From contig NZ_JAOVZN010000006.1 of NCBI RefSeq assembly GCF_025717045.1, positions 947,435-1,011,434 on the forward strand: 64,000 nt of DNA. The letters are read 5' to 3'. The notes below the pieces were generated by a model. The model did no database searches and had not been told where the DNA came from. It saw nothing but the letters and a program-made list of their open reading frames with translations. The first letter of the stretch is position 1. Each line of letters begins with the position of its first letter. This document shows, piece after piece, positions 58,222 to 64,000 of this stretch. The stretch is from Flavobacterium sp. SH_e (lineage in GTDB: Bacteria > Bacteroidota > Bacteroidia > Flavobacteriales > Flavobacteriaceae). A program made the translations under genes and the position numbers.

Positions 58222-58740
58222 ATGTTGATCAAGTCTGTAAACGGAAAATCACCTCTTATTCCAGAGGATTGTTATGTTGCTGAAAATGCGACTATTGTAG
58301 GAGATGTTACTTTTGGACAGTCGTGCAGCGTTTGGTTTAATGCTGTTGTTAGAGGCGACGTTAATTTTATTAAAATTGGGAATAAAGTAAATATTCAAGA
58401 CGGCGCTATTATTCATTGTACTTATCAAAAACATCCAACAATTATTGGGAATAATGTTTCAATTGGACACAATGCAATAGTACACGGATGTACTATTCAT
58501 GATAATGTTTTAATAGGAATGGGTGCAATTGTAATGGATAATTGTGTTGTAGAAAGCAATGCTATAATTGCTGCCGGTGCAGTGGTAACTCAAAATACGG
58601 TAGTAACTTCAGGAAGCATATATGCAGGTGTTCCTGCTAAAAAAGTAAAAGATATTGACCAATCTGATTTTGCAGGCGAAATCGAGCGTATTTCGAACAA
58701 TTATGTAATGTACTCAGGTTGGTTTAAAAACGAAGATTAA
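58222..58740 (+). CDS. Gamma carbonic anhydrase-like hexapeptide protein
   Basis: 172 residues forming a left-handed beta helix from hexapeptide repeats (ENATIVGDVTFGQSCSVWFNAVVRGD, IGNNVSIGHNAIVHGCTIHDNVLIGMGAIV). The metal-binding histidines seen in gamma carbonic anhydrases are present: His73 in IIHCT, and IGHNAIVHG. The closing IYAGVPAKKVKDI is typical. Whether it hydrates carbon dioxide is not certain, as many family members show no activity. 11 bp after the PorP/SprF-type gene. Confidence 0.92.
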   Translation: MLIKSVNGKSPLIPEDCYVAENATIVGDVTFGQSCSVWFNAVVRGDVNFIKIGNKVNIQDGAIIHCTYQKHPTIIGNNVSIGHNAIVHGCTIHDNVLIGMGAIVMDNCVVESNAIIAAGAVVTQNTVVTSGSIYAGVPAKKVKDIDQSDFAGEIERISNNYVMYSGWFKNED

Positions 58741-58744
58741 GTTT

Positions 58745-58793
58745 AAAAATTCCAAATTCCAAAAAGGTTAGACTCTTGGAATTTGGAATTTTT
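58745..58793. terminator. Long bidirectional terminator with 18-bp perfect stem
   Basis: AAAAATTCCAAATTCCAA (58745-58762) and TTGGAATTTGGAATTTTT (58776-58793) are exact complements around a 13-nt loop. T-rich sequence follows on the right and A-rich on the left. It separates the convergent carbonic anhydrase and LytTR genes. A further TTGGAATTTTT follows. Confidence 0.8.
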
Positions 58794-58824
58794 ATTTTTT
58801 TTTTGGAATTTTTTTTAAAAAAAA

Positions 58825-59538
58825 CTAAAGGTTGATTTTTTCGAAGAAAGTGCTTTTATAGCTTTCGCTGATTGGAATTCTTTTATCGCTTATTAAAACC
58901 TTGTTTTTCTGAATCGATTTCACATGTTTTATGTTGATAATATACGATCTGTGAATTCTTGCAAAACCTTTGCTGGAAAGAAGATTCTCTAATTTGATTA
59001 AGCTAATTAAAGTCAGCGTAAATTTATTGTCTGTTGTGTAAATTTTGACATAATCTTTTAATCCTTCAATAAAAAGAATATCAGCAAAATTCAATTTTAC
59101 ATTTTCATATTCAGCTCTTACAAACATAAAATCCTGATCTATTTCGGGAGCATTTGTGTTTTCAGCAACTTGATTTGTTGCTGCCGGATGTAAAACTTGC
59201 TGCGCCCTTACAACAGCTTTTAAAAAGCGGTGAAAAGGAATTGGTTTTACCAAATAATCTACAGCACCAAGGTTAAAGCCTTCTACAGCATAATCAGAAT
59301 AAGCAGTAGTGAAGATTACAAGAGGTTTTTTTTCGATTGTATTTAAAAAATCAATCCCAGAAAAATGTGGCATCTGAATATCCAGGAAAACCAAATCAAC
59401 ATTATTCTGATTGATAAATGAAACGGCATCAATTGCATTGTTAAATGAATTGATCAATTCTAATGAATCTACTTTTTTGACAAAATCCTGCAATAATTCT
59501 ACTGCTAATGGTTCGTCATCAATAATTACACATTTCAT
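58825..59538 (-). CDS. LytTR response regulator
   Basis: 237 residues. Receiver domain (1-120) with IDDEP acidic pair, phosphoacceptor Asp53 in VFLDIQMP, Thr in IFTTAYSDYAVEGF and Lys in DYLVKPIPFHRF, then a LytTR DNA-binding domain (about 140-237) with FVRAEYENVKLNFADILFIEGLKDYVKIYT. Partner of the kinase gene 226 bp upstream, and last gene of the minus-strand group. Confidence 0.94.
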   Translation of the reverse strand: MKCVIIDDEPLAVELLQDFVKKVDSLELINSFNNAIDAVSFINQNNVDLVFLDIQMPHFSGIDFLNTIEKKPLVIFTTAYSDYAVEGFNLGAVDYLVKPIPFHRFLKAVVRAQQVLHPAATNQVAENTNAPEIDQDFMFVRAEYENVKLNFADILFIEGLKDYVKIYTTDNKFTLTLISLIKLENLLSSKGFARIHRSYIINIKHVKSIQKNKVLISDKRIPISESYKSTFFEKINL

Positions 59539-59675
59539 TTTTTTAGGATTAAAATTTTTGAATCTGTTTTGGCATTCAAAAGTAATTTAAACCAGTAAAT
59601 TATGTTTTAAAATTTTCATAAAATACTGGTGTTAAGAAATTAAATCACGCATTAACTGTAATGGTTTTAGAAAAT

Positions 59676-59737
59676 CATTCTAAAAATTTTGAAGCTTTTG
59701 CTAATGAAGCAATGCTCAAAATGCTATTTTTAGAATG
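59676..59737. repeat. 62-nt near-palindrome between kinase and regulator genes
   Basis: CATTCTAAAAAT at 59676-59687 and ATTTTTAGAATG at 59726-59737 are exact inverted repeats. Inside them, TTTTGAAGC at 59687-59695 pairs with GCTCAAAA at 59714-59721 with one bulge, and TTGCT at 59698-59702 with AGCAA at 59708-59712. The plus strand continues with T7, so on that strand it resembles a terminator. Confidence 0.6.
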
Positions 59738-59763
59738 TTTTTTTCTGTCCATAATCAGTTTTA

Positions 59764-60876
59764 TTAATGCATAGCGGTTTTGATTTCATCTAATTTTAAA
59801 TTCAGATGAACTCTGTAATATTCATTATCCTGAGTAATGGTTAGTTCGTGTGCATTTGGATAAAGCAGATCAAGACGGCTTTGAATATTTACTAATCCAA
59901 TTCCTGAATTTTCAGGGTCTTTCACATAATTTTCGATTGTGTTTTCTATCCAGAAATCAAGATTGTGATCGGTAATCAAAATTTTAATCTTTACGTGAGC
60001 GGCTCCTTTATAATCAGTTCCGTATTTGAAGGCATTTTCAACAAAAGAAATCAATAGTAAAGGCTCAATAAATTTATTTTTAGTATCGCCATGTACATTG
60101 ATAACAATGTCTTCAATATTGTTTAATCTTAGTTTTTGTAATTCGATATAATTCTGAATATAATTGACCTCTTTTTCTAAAGCCACCGTTTTGTTATCTG
60201 TCTCATACAACATATAGCGCATAAGTTCAGACAATGTCACGATGGCATCAGGGACCAAATCAGATTTTTTGTGTGCCAAAGAATAAATACTATTTAAAGA
60301 ATTAAATAAAAAATGCGGATTGGTTTGTTTACGCAAATAGATTAATTCTGTATTTGTTCTGTGTGTTTCGGCAATCAGTTTATTTTGCTGATTATTATAA
60401 AATTCAGTTAGTGTTCTAATAATTGCAGAGATTGTAATAATCAGAATGTAGAAAAATGAAGGTGCAAATTTAAAAAAAAGTGGTTGCTTCATCATTCTCG
60501 GATGCATTCTGCCTTCTCTAGGAAAAAAATGCGGACCCTGAGGAAAAGTTCTCGGGGGCATTATATTCTCGGGTCTTAAATGTCTAAATTCAGGAATAAA
60601 ATAATTTAGCCTGATAACCATAAAAAGTGCAATTAAACCAAAGGCAAACGTAAAGTAAAGCCAATATTTTTTTTGCAATAAATAATGAGGAACCAAATAA
60701 AAATAGTTCAGGTAAAACAATACTATTCCAGTTGACCATTGCGCATAAAAATCATTACTGATTTTAAAGGGACTTTCGTAAAACTGAATTAACGAAGTTA
60801 AAATAAAGAAAATCCATATTGCACAATGGAATAGAATTTTGTTATAGCCGGTATTTTTTATGGTATCTAACTGCAT
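59764..60876 (-). CDS. LytS-like sensor histidine kinase
   Basis: 370 residues with four membrane helices in the first 155 residues, a Pro/Arg-rich loop between helices 3 and 4 (about 100-130), and a His_kinase/HATPase core: phosphoacceptor His188 in NPHFLFNSLNSIYSL, N-box SFVENAFKYG and G-box GIGLVNIQSRLDLLYP. No extracytoplasmic sensor domain is visible, so the membrane part itself may sense. The ATG abuts the DUF4907 stop codon (TAAATG), indicating translational coupling. Confidence 0.94.
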   Translation of the reverse strand: MQLDTIKNTGYNKILFHCAIWIFFILTSLIQFYESPFKISNDFYAQWSTGIVLFYLNYFYLVPHYLLQKKYWLYFTFAFGLIALFMVIRLNYFIPEFRHLRPENIMPPRTFPQGPHFFPREGRMHPRMMKQPLFFKFAPSFFYILIITISAIIRTLTEFYNNQQNKLIAETHRTNTELIYLRKQTNPHFLFNSLNSIYSLAHKKSDLVPDAIVTLSELMRYMLYETDNKTVALEKEVNYIQNYIELQKLRLNNIEDIVINVHGDTKNKFIEPLLLISFVENAFKYGTDYKGAAHVKIKILITDHNLDFWIENTIENYVKDPENSGIGLVNIQSRLDLLYPNAHELTITQDNEYYRVHLNLKLDEIKTAMH

Positions 60877-61209
60877 TTATAATTTTATTTTTAATAAAAT
60901 TAAATCTTTTTCGGTTACTGTTGGAGATAAGTTCTCTTCAAGTTTGTCTTTTACAAGATCGGCTACTTTTAAAGCATCTCTTTCTGTTGCAAAACTTTTG
61001 TTTTCACTTATAACTGGAATAACGGTCTGTTTAATTAAAGTTTTTTCTTTATAGCTAATGGTATATCCCCATCCAGAATTTGTTCTAAATGTTGAAGTTT
61101 TTAGTCTCTCATTTTTTTCGCATGAAGCAAAAAATAAAAGAAATGCAGTAAATATTAAAATCTTCTGGATATTGGTCCAGAAGATTTTTTGAGTATTAGT
61201 TATCGTCAT
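60877..61209 (-). CDS. DUF4907 lipoprotein
   Basis: 110 residues from the ATG at 61209, with a signal peptide and lipobox (FTAFLLFFASCEK). The mature part (STFRTNSGWGYTISYKEKTLIKQTVIPVISENKSFATERDALKVADLVKDKL) matches DUF4907, a small Bacteroidota family of unknown function. A GTG one codon upstream is the alternative start. The gene begins inside the end of the kelch gene (14 bp overlap) and abuts the kinase gene. A long hairpin lies within its first 20 codons. Confidence 0.85.
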   Translation of the reverse strand: MTITNTQKIFWTNIQKILIFTAFLLFFASCEKNERLKTSTFRTNSGWGYTISYKEKTLIKQTVIPVISENKSFATERDALKVADLVKDKLEENLSPTVTEKDLILLKIKL

Positions 61210-62200
61210 CACTTTGTTCGTCTAACGGTTTAAACTCCCAGGCATCGTCAAAATATGTAGAACCAATTCGGCCTAACATATAGAACCCTCTGTTGTTAAT
61301 CGCGAAACCAACAGCGTCAGTTCTTGTTGCACCCTCCATGGGAGTTCTTTCTTCCCATAAATCAGTAGTTGGATTGTATTCCCAAACTGTTTTTACATTT
61401 TCACCTCCAACAACATATCCTAATCCGTTCATTGAGAAACTAGAAGCGTTTGAACGAACAATCGCATAATCGTCATTGTATGAGTAATCGTCATCAGTAT
61501 CTTTATCGATATCTCTTTTTTTAACCCATGCATCTGTTGATGGATCAAATTCCCAGAAATCTTCTTGGTATGTTCCGTTGTTTGAACCTGTAACTAAATA
61601 AGCTTTGTCTGCAATTACAAATACAGTAGCATTACGTCTTTTATTTCCAGGAAAACCACTTAAAAGTGTCCAAGTATTTGCTTGGTCATCATATTGATAG
61701 AAATCTTTTAAATAATTTCCATCATAACCTGTTCCGAAATAAGCTTTACCGCCAACTTGAAAACCTACAGCCGCATAACGAGCAGTTCCAGCAAAATCAG
61801 CTTTCTGAGTCCAGCTGTTGCTAGATGGATCGTATTGGTAAAAATCTTTCAGTTTATTGGTTCCATCGTAACCAAGACCAACATATCCTTTTTCGTTTAA
61901 TGCGAAGCTAGAAGCAGAACTTCTTCCAACTCCTGTAAAATCAGCTTTTTGTTCCCAATAATCTCCAGATGAGTTGTAAACCCATAAATCTTTTAAATAT
62001 TCATCTCCAGTATAACCACCGACAACATATGCGAAATCTCCAATAACGAAACTTGTTGCGCTAGATCTTGCTGGACCGTCAAAGGCAGATTTCTTAATCC
62101 AGTTTCCTACTAAATCATCGTCTTCATCATTACTGCAGCTTAGAAAAAAAAGGCTCGAAAAAAGCGCTGTGAATAAAATTCCTTTTTTTAGATTAATCAT
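61196..62200 (-). CDS. Kelch-repeat lipoprotein
   Basis: 334 residues with lipoprotein signal (LFSSLFFLSCSND). It holds six kelch blades of about 45-60 residues, each with an Arg-Ser/Asn-Ala-type start and a later W of the YDPSSNSWTQK type; examples are RSSASSFALNEKGYVGLGYDG and RSNASSFSMNGLGYVVGGE. Blade 4 is extended by an acidic loop (DKDTDDDYSYNDDY). A six- or seven-bladed propeller on the cell surface or periplasm is expected, a binding rather than catalytic module. 12 bp after the DUF6268 gene. Confidence 0.9.
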   Translation of the reverse strand: MINLKKGILFTALFSSLFFLSCSNDEDDDLVGNWIKKSAFDGPARSSATSFVIGDFAYVVGGYTGDEYLKDLWVYNSSGDYWEQKADFTGVGRSSASSFALNEKGYVGLGYDGTNKLKDFYQYDPSSNSWTQKADFAGTARYAAVGFQVGGKAYFGTGYDGNYLKDFYQYDDQANTWTLLSGFPGNKRRNATVFVIADKAYLVTGSNNGTYQEDFWEFDPSTDAWVKKRDIDKDTDDDYSYNDDYAIVRSNASSFSMNGLGYVVGGENVKTVWEYNPTTDLWEERTPMEGATRTDAVGFAINNRGFYMLGRIGSTYFDDAWEFKPLDEQSDDDN

Positions 62201-62212
62201 AGTTTATTTAAT

Positions 62213-63055
62213 TTATTGTTTGTATTTGATCCCTATTCCTAAAACGTAACCATTTCCAGTATTATAATCGTATACTTTATGGTCACTGCTGTCTAATAAG
62301 TTGTATTTTTTATCAAAATCGTAACCTGCTTTAAAATTTAAAAACCAATTGCCGCTAACGTTTCTTTCGTATTCCAAAGCCGATGTCATTTGTGATAAAA
62401 CAGCTTTTTCAGCATTATTATCTGCATTGGTGCTTTCGTCTAGATGATAAAAATTTCCATTAAAACTGTTCGTTAAACTAAATTTGTTTCGAACATTATT
62501 TGAATAAGAAATTTTCGAATCTGGAAAACCAATTCTAAAATCGGTTTTGTCATTCATTTTATAACCAAAAGCCACAATCGGTGTAATTTTTGGCGCTCCA
62601 AAAATTGATGTTCGCCCAGCTCCAACTATTACGTTTACTTTTGAGCCAATCTGCTGGCTAATCGCTAAACTTCCTAGAACAGTGAGATCTGAAAAATCTA
62701 AATTACTCTGAAAGTTTGCCGTTGGAATAATAGAAAACTGCCATTTTGTTTTTTCTGACATTTCATACGAATATTCAAATTTGTTTTGAATCTGGTTGAA
62801 TTTATCCTGATCTTCATAAAAGTTGTATGGATTAAATTCGTAATTCACTTTTAAATTTGAATATTCTAATGTGTTCGCTATTTTGCTTTTTGTTCCTAGT
62901 TCTTTTTGATAAAAAATAGCAATGTCTGTTTCGTTAAAATTTATTTTATCTGTTGGCTCAGTTTTGAAATTCACATTGGCGCTGAAATTTTCCTGAGCTT
63001 CCAAACCTAAAACTGAAATCAAAAAAAGAGAACAAATTAAAAACCGTACTTTCAT
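62213..63055 (-). CDS. DUF6268 outer membrane beta-barrel protein
   Basis: 280 residues with signal peptide (ending GLEAQ) and alternating beta strands over the whole mature part, ending YVLGIGIKYKQ as barrels do. It matches what I know of DUF6268, outer-membrane barrels of Bacteroidota with unknown function. First gene of the operon DUF6268-kelch-DUF4907-kinase-(regulator). Confidence 0.78.
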   Translation of the reverse strand: MKVRFLICSLFLISVLGLEAQENFSANVNFKTEPTDKINFNETDIAIFYQKELGTKSKIANTLEYSNLKVNYEFNPYNFYEDQDKFNQIQNKFEYSYEMSEKTKWQFSIIPTANFQSNLDFSDLTVLGSLAISQQIGSKVNVIVGAGRTSIFGAPKITPIVAFGYKMNDKTDFRIGFPDSKISYSNNVRNKFSLTNSFNGNFYHLDESTNADNNAEKAVLSQMTSALEYERNVSGNWFLNFKAGYDFDKKYNLLDSSDHKVYDYNTGNGYVLGIGIKYKQ

Positions 63056-63072
63056 TATTTATTTTATTGGCT

Positions 63073-63080
63073 CAAAATTA
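63073..63080 (-). promoter_or_regulatory. -7 promoter element of the DUF6268 operon
   Basis: On the minus strand the sequence reads TAATTTTG, matching TAnnTTTG, 17 bp upstream of the ATG at 63055. Confidence 0.45.
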
Positions 63081-63263
63081 GGTGGATGGCCCTCTTAAAA
63101 AAAAGAAGATATATATATGACCTGTTTTGATAGACAAAACCGTCCTTTTTAAGGTCGAATTAAAATTTGAGAATAGAATTGATATTGTAGATGGATTTGT
63201 GCAGTCTGTAGCTTAAAAAAGCTTGGTAGTATATGTTATAGTGTATCGCCAGAGTGAGCAATT

Positions 63264-63271
63264 TATATTTG
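63264..63271 (+). promoter_or_regulatory. -7 promoter element of the DUF4270 gene
   Basis: TATATTTG matches TAnnTTTG, 15 bp upstream of the ATG at 63287. The region between this and the divergent operon (63056-63263) holds a nested inverted repeat at 63119-63156 and no gene. Confidence 0.5.
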
Positions 63272-63286
63272 CGCAAAAATTAGATT

Positions 63287-64000
63287 ATGCGCAAGTTTAT
63301 ATTGATACTGCTTTTTGTAATGAGCTTATTTTCATGTGGGACAGATACAGACACGGGTGAATTTACAGTTGGATCAGATTATTTGGCTTTGAGTAATAAA
63401 GTGGTCTTAATTGATACCGTTACGGTCGATATGTCAACTATAAATTTTGACTCGCTGGCGACTTCAAATAGAAGTAGAATTTTAATTGGAAATTACGATG
63501 ATCCTATTTTTGGAAAAGTAAAATCTGATAGCTATTTCCAGCTTTCTACGAGTACTTATGCTTTAACAAGTGTGGGATCAGATACAGAATCTGTGAACTA
63601 TGTTTTCGATTCTATTTCTATGATTCTTAAATACGATCGTTATTATTATGGAGACACCACAAGGGTACAGACATTTAATATTCATAGATTAACTCAAAGG
63701 GTTAAGCCAAATTCTGAAGATGATAATTTCTACAATAATTCAACTTTGAGTTATAGCTCAGAAAGCCTTGGAACAATTTCATACAAGCCAAGACCATTAC
63801 AGAAAGATTCTATAAATATCCAAATGAGTAAGGAGTTTGGAGAGGCACTTTTCCTGAAAATCAAAAAAAGAGAAATTACAGACTATGATAGTTTTACAGA
63901 ATATTTAAAAGGATTAGTGCTTGTACCTGATACCGGAAATTCTTCAAGCGCTATTGGTTTTAGTGTTTCAACAAGTAAAGTGCGATTGTACTATTCAAAA
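63287..64000 (+). CDS. DUF4270 lipoprotein (cut by window end)
   Basis: The first 238 codons are present and the frame is open to the window end. Lipoprotein signal MRKFILILLFVMSLFSCG, with the lipidated Cys at residue 17. The mature part (GSDYLALSNKVVLIDTVTVDMSTINFDSL, SRILIGNYDDPIFGKVKSDSYFQL) is typical of DUF4270, a Bacteroidota family of surface lipoproteins with unknown function. Transcribed divergently from the kelch operon, which suggests joint regulation. Confidence 0.85.
   Translation, partial: MRKFILILLFVMSLFSCGTDTDTGEFTVGSDYLALSNKVVLIDTVTVDMSTINFDSLATSNRSRILIGNYDDPIFGKVKSDSYFQLSTSTYALTSVGSDTESVNYVFDSISMILKYDRYYYGDTTRVQTFNIHRLTQRVKPNSEDDNFYNNSTLSYSSESLGTISYKPRPLQKDSINIQMSKEFGEALFLKIKKREITDYDSFTEYLKGLVLVPDTGNSSSAIGFSVSTSKVRLYYSK

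Noticed and set aside
59661-59774. 37-codon frame on the plus strand (MVLENHSKNFEAFANEA) across the palindrome.
   Set aside because: No promoter or ribosome binding site is visible, it overlaps the kinase gene's end, and its codons are explained by the palindrome.
1-64000. Search for CRISPR arrays, insertion sequences, prophage genes, integrases or composition breaks.
   Set aside because: I saw no repeat-spacer pattern, transposase, integrase or phage structural gene, and base composition looks even along the window.

Overview
The window is low in G+C, densely coded chromosome of a Bacteroidota bacterium, almost certainly Flavobacterium and close to F. johnsoniae. Three things support this: the order ruvA, sprA, gcvH, vanZ-like, deoC, remB (gliding motility and type IX secretion genes); alternative complex III followed by cytochrome oxidase; and many promoters with the Bacteroidota -7 element TAnnTTTG. 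I see no rRNA, CRISPR array, insertion sequence or prophage. No gene-free stretch exceeds about 230 bases.

Layout. 1-3.4 kb (minus): AraC-type regulator, aldehyde dehydrogenase with a perfect 19-bp tandem repeat upstream, tandem universal stress protein. 3.4-8.3 kb (plus): rimP-nusA-infB behind a terminator-like leader hairpin. 8.4-9.4 kb: two small exported proteins (DUF4920, SPOR). 9.5-21 kb (plus): actABCDEF and cytochrome oxidase subunits II and I, which carry electrons from menaquinol to oxygen. 21-24.4 kb: ruvB, a cytochrome P450 and queG. 24.5-28.6 kb: an unrecognised small protein, a CBS protein, malic enzyme and ruvA. 28.6-39.7 kb: sprA, gcvH, a VanZ-like gene, deoC and remB. 39.8-45 kb: haem O synthase, two subunit III proteins, subunit IV, SCO proteins, a DUF420 protein and a small CxxC membrane protein, which together supply oxidase subunits and assembly factors for the 9.5-21 kb complex. 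45-53.8 kb: a DUF4403 lipoprotein, then a MacB-type ABC exporter operon with two adaptors and a TolC-like protein. 53.8-58.7 kb: small membrane protein, tsaB, MscS channel, LEA-like helical protein, Nfu-type scaffold, PorP/SprF protein and gamma carbonic anhydrase. 58.8-64 kb: a minus-strand operon of unknown function (DUF6268 barrel, kelch lipoprotein, DUF4907 lipoprotein, LytS-like kinase, LytTR regulator) facing a divergent DUF4270 lipoprotein cut by the window end.

Most genes are conserved core genes. The most promising less-described material is the envelope operon at 58.8-64 kb, the hairpins lying between promoter and start codon of rimP and of the MscS gene, the tandem repeat upstream of the aldehyde dehydrogenase, and a 62-nt near-palindrome between the kinase and regulator genes. 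For several genes the longest open frame starts at a TTG upstream of, or inside, a promoter; I moved those starts downstream and give the reason in each entry.
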